This document shows positions 1-13,500 of a DNA stretch of 64,000 bases, piece by piece; positions within the stretch are counted from its first letter, which is position 1, and each line of letters starts with the position of its first letter. The DNA is from Antedon mediterranea (taxonomy: Eukaryota; Echinodermata; Crinoidea; Comatulida; Antedonidae), in NCBI RefSeq assembly GCF_964355755.1, contig NC_092671.1, positions 4,907,001-4,971,000 on the forward strand, written 5' to 3'. The notes beneath the pieces are model-generated. The model was not told the DNA's origin, searched no databases, and saw only the letters and a list, made by a program, of their open reading frames with translations. The position numbers and the translations under genes are program-made.

Positions 1-2730
1 ACGTGTTTAAAATTGTTAGCATATTTGGCTAGTTCATTAGGCGAATATAAGGAAGTTAGCAAAAGACTTGTATCAACATATTGTTTGCTTTTGAAACAGA
101 ATCAATCAAACATGGCGGACACAATTTAATTAAAGTTGCAACAGCCGATTTATATACAGCACACTGAAAAAAGCACTGCTACTAAATAAACAATAATAAA
201 GTAAATAAGTTCAAAAGAGGTTACCAAACATCAATATAAATTATTTAAAAAGCGCGTACAAAATATGTTCCATTTCCATCATTAAGTAAACACGCGGTGC
301 ATTCCATTTTCATCAGTGTTTAAACGCGCGCGTAAAAGCACATGTACATGTCCATCATCGGCGCTTCAACGCGCGATTCAAATACCATACCTCTTCGATG
401 TGACGAATTATTACAATAAAATAATTGTTTAAAAGGGTACGGTATACTAGCAATTAGTTTTACTTTACTTCTACTTTACTAGTTTTTTATTGTTATGTCT
501 TACTGATTATATAGGAAAAATCATGGATTCATATCAGCCGAAATAGGTATACTAATTACCATAAATGACAAATGAATTTCTTGTTGTATTACGAACAGAC
601 TAACTATAACTGCCGAGTGTTACAATGTGACTAAACATTTATTGCTATATAAATATTCTCTTACTTTAATTTAATACCGTTATATCATTCGAGGAAAATA
701 GACCGTTATGTAACACGACTATAGTATAGGCTAGTTACAGTTAATTTTAGATTACAAAACGTGGATCAATGTAAACATTTTATTACGCCATGAATATTCA
801 CTTTTAATTTAATACCGTTATCGCATTCAGTTGAAATTGACCTTTATGTAACAAGACTATTTAAGAGGATAGTTACAGTTGAATTTAGATTACAATGAGG
901 ATACTATCTACTAAAACTAAAGTTAATGCCTTCTCTTAAAGGAGAAGTCGTCTCCAAAATCTTCCCATGACATAAGTAGGCGCATGCGTACTTAATTGTA
1001 GTACATTTACGTGTCTGAAAACACCAATCACTCTCAATATCGCATACGTATTATGTAATCAACACGAAGAGACGCAAATTTAACGCGCGCGTACAAATAC
1101 TGGAAATTTTCAAATATTTGATGTCACAGACAAATAGCAAATGATAAATTTAATTCTATGTCGTCTACAAGATGAAATATTTTCCATTTTAACTTTCTGT
1201 GTTTATAAAAATAAAGTCAAACACAGACTAGGACTTGTTAAAAAATGTCCATGGTTAATGTTCACTGCGGAGTTAGAAGATATAATCAATTGTGAGTTTT
1301 TAATAAATAAAGAAAAGGCAAAAAAAATGTGGTCAGATATGGACCGTAACAATTTAGCAAGGTATAAAATTAACGTTTATAAAATTGATATTTAGGTAAA
1401 GTAAAATATAACTTGCCTGAAAGAGATAAAAAGAGTTATAAAATTAAGAATTCTGTGGTAAATTATACGTACATTATTGTTAAGGATTGAAAAACGTGTA
1501 AAGAGTGTATAACATAGAGGAATTTTTTTGTACTGAAAGTTAGTTAATGTCAATTATATTGTATTGTATCATTACATTACTCATGTGCTCAATGTACTCA
1601 TTGTAAACGAACATTTTATTGATGAAGAAATAAAAGTGGGTCGATCCTACATAAGACAAAAAAAAAACAATGTTTTTGTTTGTTTTTTTTGTCAAAATAT
1701 CTCTGTAATCCAATTCTTTGCAGAAATTCACTTTTAATTATAATAATTATTAATTATTTTTCAATTAAATTATTTTATTGTTTTTGTACGTATTTTATTT
1801 AAAATAATGCTTGCAGTCGTTGTGTTTGTAAACCAGGATATACTGTGATATGGTCAAAAGTACATCTATAACCGGTAAACTCTATATAAATATAACTGTT
1901 AATTTGAAGTGACATTACAATCCACATAGGAAAGAACACGATACATGGAATAAACACGAATTGTCGCGTGATCACGCGATAGATAAAGTTGAAAGTTATT
2001 ACTGGATGGTAATTAATGATCTGGAAAAAAAATAAATATGCATTTATAATTTGGGAAGGAACTAACTGCGTTGATTCGATAATTGCGTTACAACAAAGTA
2101 CAACTCTTGATTCCATCGAACTATTTAATCTTTCGCATACATAGCTTTTCTTGTAATAAAAAATAATAAGATGTTCACATTTGTAGACCTACATATGTGA
2201 AACTTATCTCATGGGATTGTTTATGAACATGTTACATTATTTAATGGTTATTGAAGATGTCAAAATTAGCGCAAAATAAGACTGTACTCATGTGTATATA
2301 CAGGTGTAAATCTCAAAAACCCGTGAGACAAACTTGTTATATTATTCATTTATGAATTTTTTTGTTGACGCGCGATATCCTCCTGTCTATATAGCCTAGG
2401 TATTTTTTGTTGTTGCAGAATGAAGCAAACATCATGAATTAGAGCGAAGCAAATATGCATAATTCATTTATAAGGATACAGTAAAACTACACTATTATTT
2501 AATGGAAAATTTTCGAATTGTTTTCATATGGTTTTATATGAACTATCGTACGTATTTATTACTGGTTTAAGGTAAAGAATTGTATACAGAAAATGGAAAA
2601 GTATCGTTTTAAAGAATGTAACATAATGGAAGAATTGTTTAATTTTAATTTTTTGGTTATCGAGATATTATCAAGTGAGTTCGAGTTTTGTCTGGAAACA
2701 CGAATGTGTATAAAATAACAAATAATGCAT
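1..2730. other. gene-poor AT-rich flank
   Basis: No gene is supported here. Short CG-rich motifs of the type ACGCGCGCGTAAAA occur around 300-375 and 1081-1095, the same motif family found later in PDE1 introns. The only longer open frame (1141-1395, 84 codons) has no recognisable motif and no convincing splice context. This could be the 5' flank of PDE1 or a long 5' intron of it, because the first PDE1 exon found begins with a splice acceptor and needs an upstream exon. Confidence 0.5.
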
Positions 2731-2736
2731 CCATAA

Positions 2737-2882
2737 AACCTTATCTACACTATCAAACTTTATGTGACAAAAAAATGTGATGTACCCATATATGGTAGTG
2801 ATATGCCAAATATAGTAGTGATATGATATCATCATGTTCATATATGGGCACATCACATTTATTTGTCACAAAGTGTAGACAT
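2737..2882. repeat. MITE family A, copy 1
   Basis: The inverted termini read CTACACTATCAAACTTTATG at the left and, reverse-complemented, TGTGACAAA...GTGTAGACA at the right. The middle carries CCCATATATGG and GGTAGTGATATG. The same termini recur at 18655-18748, 32811-32925, 34985-35050 and 40063-40192, so this is a dispersed non-coding foldback element. No coding capacity is seen. Confidence 0.75.
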
Positions 2883-4029
2883 CTTTAGGAGAAAAAATAT
2901 CTTGCTGTGGGCCATTAATGTCCTTTGCCAAAAGTTGATAGTCCCTCATGTATAACATGATATAATTCGATCAAACGGTGTCATGTTGGAGATAGGTAGT
3001 CAGTAGAAAGGTAGTATAGTGAGGATACAAGAACCTGTATGATGTCATTGTGTTTCTAGACATAACTGTACGGTAGCTTACCTCATTCAACCTTGGCTGT
3101 ATTTAGTAAAATCATCAGTCAGAATCAGAACTTACACCATGTTTTCTTTTCTAATCATTGACGTCCACTTCAATTAACGTTACTTCGATTAAGTTTACTT
3201 TTCATTGATTGCTGAATCAATCTGAGTTGAATTCACTGTGTGGTATTTATTTCGCGAAATATGAACTCTCAAACATGGTAATAATTATATTAATGACAGT
3301 TGAAATTATCAACCGTTTTCGTTGAATATCGTGTTAAAATTTAAAGCAAAACTTGTTTAAATACCACCTTTGTAAAGAATTGATGGAAACAATTGTGAAA
3401 CTCTCAAAGGAAAATTGTAATTTTAAAAAAGAATTCCTAAAATTGAAAGAAAATAAATCTGATAATCATCAAATGAATTAGAGAAAACAAGTTCTTTAAA
3501 ATTTAAGAAAGTGTTGATTGATAACATTCATGAATTCGCGAAATTGAAAAAAAAAACACACCTTTTTTCTGATTTAGCATTAAAAGAAATGACAAAACAT
3601 AATTTGTTGATGAGAACATTGCGCATTAAATGTTTGGTTGTTATTGCACATATATATTAATGAAGATACCTCGCTGTTCATTACTCACAATGTAGATTGT
3701 TGTTTGCTGACAATTACTGATTTAATCGCCTGTGATACATGGCTTTGTTTCTTCAAGATATCTTACGTTATTGATATATTTCCTGTTAATACATTCACGA
3801 TGTAGGTTTATTGCTTTTAACATCATGATTACTGTCATCGGACAAAGATGCATGTTGTATCTATTTTTTAGAGTAAAACGAAATGTGACGTCACAGTCGG
3901 TGATTTTTATTAATCAAACTTTAAAAATAAGTTATGTGATTTTATGAAAGCTTTTTGGCTAAATTAATAGTCTCGTAAATTTAGGATCTTTAAAGAGCGG
4001 TGTGTACGCGGCGTACACTGAACTGAGCC
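2883..4029. other. no gene seen
   Basis: AT-rich sequence without supported coding sequence. A Lys/Glu-rich stretch around 3369-3480 can be read on + but stops quickly and lacks splice signals. Confidence 0.4.
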
Positions 4030-4097
4030 GCCATTTAGGCTGAGCCGCCGTTGCGTAGGTTGCGGTGCGTTGCGTCGCTAGTGGCAACCAAGCTTAA
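4030..4097. repeat. MITE family B, truncated copy
   Basis: Ends with GTTGCGTCGCTAGTGGCAAC followed by CAAGCTTAAG, which matches the right terminus of the family B foldback elements seen at 18846, 20975, 31392 and elsewhere. Only one end is present. Confidence 0.6.
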
Positions 4098-4519
4098 GTA
4101 TTCGAATATATAGGCCTACATAATGATTGTTTTTCTCCCGCGCGCGGTGTTCATTCATATTTTTTAATTAAACATTAAACCACCATAAATTCTTCTATAT
4201 CCTCGCATACATCTGAACAAATTGGTTTTTTTTCTGTGCAGAATTTATTGAATTTCATTTTAAAGTACGTTACATGTTTCTTATAGCATGTAATTGTACG
4301 TCGTATCCGATTTGGATTGTACAAAACAGTCGATTAAAGTACAACTAAATTCAGGTGTTTTAAATAATGATGGTTTTCCTCAGTCGTTCAATTGATGCGA
4401 GGAAACGTTGAAATGTGTTTCGGAAATTAAACGGTTTATTACCTGAATGCTGAATGTGTGTACCATAATGTAAATTAATTTTCTCATTATCAAGCGTTTT
4501 TCAGACCCTAAATCTATAA

Positions 4520-4580
4520 ACTACAGTATATAATCCCTATTAAGGGGATATCTTTGGGACAAAAAAAACGTGTTCCCTTA
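4520..4580. repeat. MITE family C fragment (pogo/Tigger-like ends)
   Basis: Contains CCCTATTAAGGGGATATC and, further on, GTTCCCTTAATATG, the sub-terminal motifs of the family whose fuller copies lie at 23265 and 28137. Only a fragment is visible. Confidence 0.5.
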
Positions 4581-5858
4581 ATATGTTTGTTTTGTTTTAC
4601 ATTTCGATTTTAGATTATTCATTTAAACAATTATAATTTGTTTTATGTAGTGACAACTAGTTACATTGCTTCAAGGTAAAATGCCATCAAAAATAATACA
4701 GCATATAGTCCAGTAAAATATCACCTTCACCATTGCATAACGTTAGTAGTCAACGAGATTCTCACCGTAGGTTCTAAACATTATGTAAAGATCATTTATT
4801 GATGTTGCGTCGCGTAAAAGTTGGGATTTGTGGAGAAAATGAAGTTTTTATACGCAGTTTTTGCTTCCTTTCGTCGTGGTTTGTTTTCATCGAAAAATGA
4901 CGTCATGGGGCATAAGTGAATGACACGCCATTGTCGACATTTGCGTTCGTATTAAAAAGTGAATTTTAAATGTACGAATATGGTATTAATTATCTGTATT
5001 ACATTGTATTATTATGTATCGCATATATAACAAGTCATTTTGATAAAAAATAAGTCAAATAAATATGAAAAACAAAAGAAAATTGTGATTTTTGCATGTC
5101 ATCTAAAGTGACCTTCCATACAATGTGATAGCGCCCTCTATAAGTATTGATACACTCGAACTTCAAACTGCAAGCTTTTTGTTGTTATATTCATTCATTC
5201 AGAAATACAATTTAAGGAAGGAATCGAATCAAGGGCATTATTACTTGGTTTACTATATATTTATGATGTTTTCCCCAAAAATAATTACCAGTATGTACAT
5301 TTTGCGAATTGTAGATGTACCGGCGGTATGAAATTAAAAAAAGCTGTTTACGCGGTCTGTAGCCTAACGATATCATAATAATTATATGTATAAAATAATT
5401 GTTACTTTTTTCTGATAAATCAGTATGAATAATAATGTTTACTTAGCGCTGCTTTAAGCACCATATTTAAAAAAAAGAAACAAATTGATTTAAGCTTACT
5501 TTTTGTCACGTTTTCGGTAATTAATCGTCTTCTTCGCTCTCACTATCTGATTCGTCACTGTTCTCATCATCCGATTCTGTTGGAAGAGGCCCCAGCAAAT
5601 CGTTATCGCCAACGCACCATCCGTTATTGTCTTGAGGTTTTGGCAACTCTTAAATCGGCGTTAGTGCGAGCTTCCAGATCACGACTTGATAGTTCGATCG
5701 TGCGTCGTATATGTTGATGCAAGCATCTACGCGACGGTGGAAAGTTAGCTAAATCAATGTTTTTTAACACTGATTATCCGTCTTTTTCCTTGCATTTCCT
5801 GCGAAGAAAGTAAAATCTAAGTTCATCGGTACTCCTTGATTTCGATCGAGATCCAGCG

Positions 5859-6597
5859 ATGTTTTTTTTTTATATTGTTACATTTTGTTTCGTCCATTAT
5901 TGCAAAAGTCCTATTCGATACAGGCAGTGGCAGGAATTGACGAATAACCAATCTCACAGTTTAGCCACTGAAATCACCCCAAGTCGATGTAATGCCATTC
6001 TAGGGCTGCATGCGTTCACAAAGTGCAGCACGACCAGCGCTTTCAAGGGAAAAGGAAAATTAAAGGCCATTAAACTTGTCGAAAAATATCCAAAATTTGA
6101 AGAGGTTTTCAAGAAAGTAGGAGAAAGTTGGAAAGGAGAAGAAGAGTTAATGTTGGAACTGGAATAGTTCACGTGCCTGTTATTATATGGATTCCGTTCG
6201 AAAGCAAGGCGTAGGCCTACCGATGAACTTAGATTTGACTTTTTTCGCAGGAAATGCAAGAAAAAAAAACCGGAATAATCAGTGTTAAAAAAACATTGAT
6301 TTAAAAATTAGCTAACTTTCCACCGTCGCGTAGATGCTTGCATCAACATATACAACGCACGATGATCGAACTATCAAGTCAGGATCTGTGGAGGCTCGCA
6401 CTAACACCGATTTTACGAGTTGCCGAAACCCCAAAACAATAACGGATGGTGCGTTGGCGATAACGATTTGCTGGGGCCTTTGTGGTGTGAAAGCGAGATT
6501 CTTCCAACAGAATTGAACGAGCGATTGCCGAGAACGACTCCTTTAACTCGGATGATGAGAACAGTGATGAATCAGATAGTGAGAGCGAAGAAGACAA
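5859..6597 (+). pseudogene. decayed transposon-associated ORF, C-terminal part
   Basis: The first frame (to 6167) contains ILGLHAFTKCSTTSAFKGKG followed by KLKAIKL, a motif I know from a widely dispersed protein encoded by repetitive elements in many invertebrate genomes. A TAG at 6165 interrupts it. Continuation is recognisable in shifted frames: DELRFDFFRRKCK near 6220-6255, a HQHIYNARSNYQ-like block near 6335-6380, NNNGWCVGDNDLLGPLW near 6432-6482, and an acidic tail (SDDENSDESDSESEEDN) ending at about 6597. At least one stop and several frameshifts make it non-functional. The 3' half is also present inverted in the left arm (5525-5830). The element superfamily is not assigned. Confidence 0.7.
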
Positions 6598-6603
6598 TTA
6601 ATT

Positions 6604-6718
6604 CATTTCATTTCATTTATTTCATTTCATTTATTTCAATATCATTATCGCAGCCTTAGCTGAATTACAAAGATATTTACATTTGTTCAATATTAAAATT
6701 TGTAAAAAAGTATAAAAC
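6604..6718 (-). repeat. retroelement 3' tail inserted in right foldback arm
   Basis: A segment starting with (TTCATTTCATTTATTTCATT)-type short repeats is present only in the right arm. It is flanked by CAATTAATT on both sides (6595-6603 and 6719-6727), a plausible 9-bp target duplication. The microsatellite tail read in reverse suggests a LINE or SINE 3' end inserted in minus orientation after the arms had formed. Confidence 0.65.
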
Positions 6719-7595
6719 CAATTAATTACCGAAAACGTGACAAAAAATAGGCTTAAATCAATTTTTTTCTTTTCTTTTTTAATAGGGTGCTTAAAGCAGC
6801 GCTAAGTAAACATATTCATACTGATTTATCAGAAAAAAAAGTAACAATTATTTTATACATATAATTATTATTATATCGTTAGGCTACAGACCGCGTAAAC
6901 AGCTTTTTTTAATTTCATACCGCCGGTACATCTACAATTCGCAAAATGTACATACTAGTAATTATTTTTGGGGAAAACATCATAAATATATAATAAACCA
7001 AGTAATAATGCCCTTGATTCGATTCCTTCCTTAAATTGTATTTCTGAATGAATGAATATAACAACAAAAAGCTTGCAGTTTGAAGTGCGAGTGTATCAAT
7101 ACTTATAGAGGGCGCTATCACATTGTATGGAAGGTCACTTCAGATGACATGCAAAAATCACAATTTTCCTTTGTTTTTCATATTTATTTGACTTATTTTT
7201 TATCAAAATGACTTGTTATATATGTGATACATAATAATACAATGTAATACAGATAATTAATACCATATTCGTACATTTAAAATTCACTTTTTAATACGAA
7301 CGCAAATGTCGACAATGGCGTGTCATTCACTTATGCCCCATGACGTCATTTTTCGATGAAAACAAACCACGACGAAAGGAAGCAAAAACTGCGTATAAAA
7401 ACTTCATTTTCTCCACAAATCCCAACTTTTACGCGACGCAACATCAATAAATGATCTTTACATAATGTTTAGAACCTACGGTGAGAATCTCGTTGACTAC
7501 TAACGTTATGCAATGGTGAAGGTGATATTTTACTGGACTAATATGTCACAGATATATGACACATTATTTAATTAAAGTCCTTTTTTTTTTTGCAG

Positions 7596-10500
7596 AATCA
7601 AATATTATGTCAAAGAATGTCACCAGTAAAGAAGTTGACGGCAGTATGTCCGAACAGAAGGACGTCAGTTTGAATTCGGAAAATTTACCGTCACCCGGAA
7701 CTTCCGAGTCAGTTTCTATAGCAACGGAAAGACTACGTGCGTTGATACATCGAGTTGATAATGGTGATTTCGACGCGTACGCTTTACGGAGTACGCTGAA
7801 ATATGTTGCTGATGTTCTTGATTCAGTTCGACAAGATGAAAACAGGTAAAACAAAGTATATGTTTATTCTACTAATATTAGTTGGCACATTTGGCGTTTC
7901 ACACGTGTACTAACAAACATTGAAAAGCCTCGAAATTACTACATACTTGGGGCAAGTCTACATAGTGTGGTTACCACTACAGAACGCAGTAACAAGTTAT
8001 TTAACCAATCACGAGCGATTGGTCTTCTGAAATGTTACTTGTGATTGGTCAAATTACTTGAATTGCGCGTATTTCCTTTTTATTTGTTGCGTTCTTTTGT
8101 AAACGAGAAAAATGTCATTCCAATCCGTTGGGTTGCTTTACACCTTTCCACACGAAGCCATTACGATCACCAATTCAAGACATATGGTTGATGAATTTGT
8201 ATCTCCTCTTCAAGTTAATTATATTTTAAAATGCAGCAACACCGATATCTTTCAAATGCTGAAAGCAAATGACTATACGAAAGATGATTAAAAAATAACA
8301 TCCTTACTTCTTTCATTTCCTTTCAGTTTTGTTTGTGGATTTGACTGCTCATACGAATATTAACACGTAGTTAATCCATTAAGAGAAATGGAAGGAACAA
8401 ATGTTGTTAATAATAGTGCATAATATCATCACCTTAATGTTATTGACTTCAAATACTTTTTAAGTTCAAACGAGGTTGCAAACGGCTGATTTATATATAA
8501 CTGCATAGCGATTCAAAATAAACTGACGTTAATGCAGTATGGCGCATAATGAGGTGTTGACGGCTGTGGTATTGAAAAAAAAGACAATAGACTTAGAGCG
8601 CGGATATGAATGTTAGACGCATGAATGTGATGTGAGTGTACAGTGACTGTAATCATCATCAACAAATTTAACGATTCCTAATATAAAAGACGAGTTATAA
8701 GTTTTATAAAATGTTAATAATTTAGGCTTAATGTAACCATAGATTAATGAATATTCGTTAATCCACGATGTAACCCATATGGATTAGTGACACCACTGGG
8801 AAACACAGGCGCGCGTTCATAATCCGTATCATCATCATTACCACTATTTAAACGCGCGCGTACAAAAGCCGTTTCATTCTTATCAATCTTTGAACGCGTG
8901 CGTCTAGCGTTTATATCGTCATGGCGTCATTAAAATTCTAAGGATTGGTGGAATGGAATGGAATTGAAGATGGTTGTGCTTGTAAATAACGTCGAGGCAA
9001 TACAATTAGTTTGACGTGAATAGTGAATAAAAGTTTAATACGTTATCAACCTGAACGATGGTCGGTGTAACGTCTTCACCAAACATGCTCTTCTAATTAG
9101 TATGATTTCATGTTAGCGGCATTAAACGGTCAATGACTGAATGGATTGATTGAATGAATGAATTCTGAACCTACAATATAGATAATAAGATGCATGATCA
9201 TATACGATTGGGTGGCATTTGTTATTGTTAGCCTATTGTCTATTTTTTTAAAGGATAACACTTACGACGAAAATGTTGATATGAGGATACTGTGGTGATG
9301 ATATGATGATAATGATAAAGATTATGATTTTATGACTAATTATCGAAAACTAATCATTCGTTAATAAATGGTTTAATGGAAAATTGTGTTCTAAATGAAA
9401 AAGATTTTAATATTGATAGGCCTATCGATAACGATGTTGATAATGACAATGATCTGATGATTGTAGTGATGATGATGATTATTTTGAGGATGATCATCAT
9501 CCTCATAAGGTTGTTGATGATTATGTAATCGATTATGATGCTACGGTAATAATGATACGATTTTATGATAACGATAATGTTGATGTTGATAATGATGATA
9601 ATGACGATATCATGTTGCTAAAAGATACCCAGTGCGAGAGGATGAAAGTCAATAACAATACTGGTAGAGTTGAGACGCGTGCAGTGCATTATACAGTAGT
9701 CGTTGAATGTGATTAAAAAAACTCCATTGTCTAAATTCATGTAAATCTCTGTTCATTACAAGAGCTTACAACATAAATACATATCACGAATCCCTGTATC
9801 GACCTTGTATGTATAATGAGCTCATTATTTCATAGATGGCTCCAATATACTACGTTATAATGAAGCATATTGTCATGTTAATGTAAAATATGAATGATTG
9901 TTCTAAGGTCACACAACATTGCAAATACAAGCCAATTAAACCGTAATGTTAAATGTACAGCAGGCATGCGTTTTTTTTTATAATAGGCCTATAGTAGTAC
10001 AATAGAATGGTAGACGGAATAGAAGCTGTTAATGCTGCTCCATAATAGGCCATTATTAACCGAACCATAGACACTATTCTTTTTTTCAAAAGTATTATAT
10101 CCTGCAATCCGGCTGTCGGGTTGAATAGTTATCTAGCTTCCCATTCATTAGAAGACTAGTAGACATGATACCGTACGAGAATCGGTTACATATACAGTAG
10201 CCTATGTATGTAGGAGAAAGTTTGTCGTAAGCAAACACGACACAGCATATTGTTTATTGTCGGTAGAAAAATGATCATAGAATTCAATGTTTTACATCAC
10301 ATTGTTACTTTCAGGAAGGAGTTGGTTCAGTATCGGTATAAAAATCACACCTCTATTTAGACACAAAATAATATACTTCCCTTTACACTACTCTGTAGGT
10401 CCTAGACTGACGTGCTTCTACTTAATATAGTAAATAGATAAATATTTTGGCACATATGACGTTTCAGAAGCTCAGAAACTCATTTCTCATCATGTGTTTA

Positions 10501-13500
10501 CAATATAAATGCCGACTGGTGGACAAACATGAAAAGGACAAATAGGTACAGACTTTTGGGACAAGTTTAAAACACTATCGCGTTTTGATGATGAACAACT
10601 CTAAAATGTATATAGGAAATGTTTTTTTTTATTTTGTATCTATTATGTTGTGTTTATTGTTTTATGTTTTTTATGTAAAAGGGTCCTGCGAAAACAGAAG
10701 TGTAAACTTCTCTATGCAGGATCCTTGCCATCATTTATGCTATGAAACTGTATTTATAAAGGATGAGTAAATAAATGTGAATTGAATTGAACAAGTCTAT
10801 TACTCAATTTATCATACAGATCATGGAGAAATAAGTTATTTCTCTATGTACGTGTACTGTAATGTATGCCTAATTGACATTGTCCTTCGCGACAGACGTC
10901 GGCCATAAATAAATAAAAATATATGATAATTTCATCATTTCATTTCAATTTAATCTATTAATCATTTCAGAATGGGACTATATCTAAATAATGACGAAGA
11001 TTGTTTATCAGAAGTTCCTGCAGAAGAGATCCCAGATCAAGTACGTGATTGGTTAACGTCAACATTCTGTCGTCCTAATGTTAGATCACGTGGTCCAACG
11101 GATGAGAAGCCTCGTTTTAAGAGTATCGTTCAAGCTTTACGCACTGGCATGTTCCTCGATAGGTATAACACATCTTTTTTAAGTCGTCTTGTTAATACTG
11201 CCATCTTTACCTAAAAAATAACTGCAAGTGAGAAAATTATATGAATTTAGAAAATGCATTTAATGAAAGTTTTAAAATTCCGTTTGATTCTTAATTAGCG
11301 AATAATATTGTAAACATAATTTATTTGGTTTTCTTTACAATAAGTTAACAAAGCTCTGAGCTATTGAATGTCAATGCTAAATTGTAATATATTCAATGTT
11401 ATAGCTTTGCATAAAATATACAAGTGATACTATAATTGCCAATATGTTTGTATTTACCAAATTATCGCATGATTGTAAATATAAATATTGGCTTTCTTCT
11501 TAAACATAGCTTCGAGCTCTCGAGTATCAATAAAATGCAAAATTGTAATGATTCAATATTATGTACAGTATATATATCTTTACATTAACACGTGTGATAT
11601 ATAATTGCTAATGTTTGTGTTAATGATGTTAACAAACTTTTAAGACAATTACATTAACAACCTCGCATAAATGCAATCAAATACTGAAAAGGAATTTAGA
11701 AAGGACTCCTCCTTATGTTATTAGTGGATATACTTTTAACAACAAGGTCATTTGGTTAGTAAAACAGTTTATGCAATGATGTACATTATGTATTTGAAAG
11801 TGTACGGTGTTTGTCTCCACAGAATGTTTCGGCGAGCATCGGGTTTAGCAGGCGTGTCCTACGCCCCATCTTTGTCTATTAGATTCAAGGTAAACAGTAT
11901 ACCGTACCTTTTAATACAATGTAGTCTAGTTATAGTTGTATTTCAACTTAACATTGGTAAAATTATCAATATTTTGGCACACGTGGCGTTTCATATTGTA
12001 ATACTTGAGCTCGAAATATTACCAGACGACTCAATGGAAGCCACTTGTAGTCAATTCAATTTTTACGTCACATCTAATACACATACTTATATAACTATAG
12101 TAATTTTACAAAATATGAATTCTAGAGAGAATTTTACAATTCAGTACTATTTTTGTCGCAGCCATACATAAAGATCAAACTTGATTCAATGATGGCATAT
12201 TTGACAAGCGTTAAACCATGACACTCTTTTGCCACATAATCCGTGTTCCTGAGCAGATCGTAAAGTTCGCGCTCGTAACAATTTCAATCTCTTTTAATTT
12301 CTAATGTATATTAGTCATAAAGTCCCATAGAAATAGTTAGAATTCCAACGGCAAAATCTATATTAACTAATTATTCCAAGTTAAAACGCGTCATTAGAAA
12401 ATTTATGACGCATTTCAGATGTTTGCACAGTTGGTCCAATGAATCGAGAAAAATGAATCGACTTGTCGTTATGTACAGCAGTATGGGTGTCTATACTTGG
12501 AAATTCGTGTTCAGATTCGAACATTGTTTTTATTAACTTGAGTTTGTGTAAATAATGCATGGTCTCATGGGTGTGAACAAGGAGATAGAATCAATTGCGA
12601 ATTAATGGAATTATTCGTGTGGAACTATATAGCGAAGTGCGTTTTGATGCAAAAGACGAAACGAAAATATTATACGAACATCAATCTCCTTAATGAAATA
12701 GAAATTGGAAATTCAATACGAAATACATTGCTTTTAGGAATAGAATTGTGAGATGTGACTGTTTAGAATTCGTACACATCATATACACATTGTATCTAGC
12801 CTCCCTAGAACAAGTGTATCCAATAGCATAGTTTAGACAGATTTTTGAATTATAATGTTCGAAATAATTATTATAAGGTTAACTTCAGTAGGCCAATCGA
12901 TAATAAAATCGTATTGATTATAAAAGCGTGATATTATTATATAGGCCTATCTCTATTTGACTACATCAATGCTTGCTTGATTGATCGCTCTCGATTTATA
13001 ATCAATCGATTGCTAAATCAACTGATTTATTTCAACAGTTGTTGGCTAGTTGTTGGTTGGCAATAGTGAAGATGTCACGAAGAATTGCACTGTGATATCA
13101 ATAAAAAATAAATTGTGTTCATACACCAATTAAGATCGTGATTAAGTTCTGGAACTCAAAATAAGCAAACCTACAGTGGCGGATTCAGTGGGCCCAGCCG
13201 GCCCGGGCCTCCCCACAACTTAATTTGAGACCCAGTAAAGTGTAATTTGTAAGTGAGAAAGAATACATTTCCAATGTTCATTTCATAGAAAATTGTCCCC
13301 TAAATAGAGCTTCTAAACAGTAAAATATTTAAAACAATAGTAGGTTGGTCGTTGGGCATCGAAAGCTCCCTATTGCTAAATATTTTCAGTCCTGTTTTTG
13401 TTTTTAATTGCTTCTATCAAATTAATGATGTGAGATGCATAACTTTCTCATTTACAATATTGTGAATAACGTAGTATTCGATTATGAATACAAATGATTA

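Larger units (their letters stand above)
4706..7540. mobile_element. large foldback transposon with arms over 1.1 kb
   Basis: The left arm (4706-5832) and the right arm (about 6220-7540) are near-identical reverse complements. Both outer ends read TAGTCCAGTAAAATATCACC (the right one in reverse complement), and the same 68-codon open frame appears on + at 5125 and on - at 7121. The loop (5833-6219) plus the right arm carry a decayed transposon ORF. Possible target duplication is ATA (4703-4705 and 7541-7543), too short to be decisive. The right arm has an extra 115-bp retroelement tail at 6604-6718 that the left arm lacks. The element ends 55 bp before the first PDE1 exon detected. Confidence 0.9.
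7846..10970. other. PDE1 intron 1
   Basis: Holds a degraded MITE-B-like segment (about 7975-8110, with CCAATCACGAGCGATTGG), CG-rich motifs TTTAAACGCGCGCGTACAAA at 8845-8900, a GAT/GATAAT-rich microsatellite (9290-9610) and a short retroelement tail (10600-10793). No exon is supported inside it. Confidence 0.6.

Noticed and set aside
1141-1395. 84-codon open frame at the left edge
   Set aside because: No domain, no splice signals, isolated in AT-rich DNA. Length is compatible with chance.
3369-3480. Lys/Glu-rich coding-like stretch as an alternative PDE1 5' exon
   Set aside because: Stops soon after and lacks a convincing donor. It cannot be joined in phase to the exon at 7596.
5125-5331. 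68-codon frame present twice (also 6915-7121 on the other strand)
   Set aside because: Its conservation is explained by the inverted arms of the foldback; no protein motif.
7564-7854. Minus-strand frame opposite the first PDE1 exon
   Set aside because: Mirror frame of a verified coding exon.
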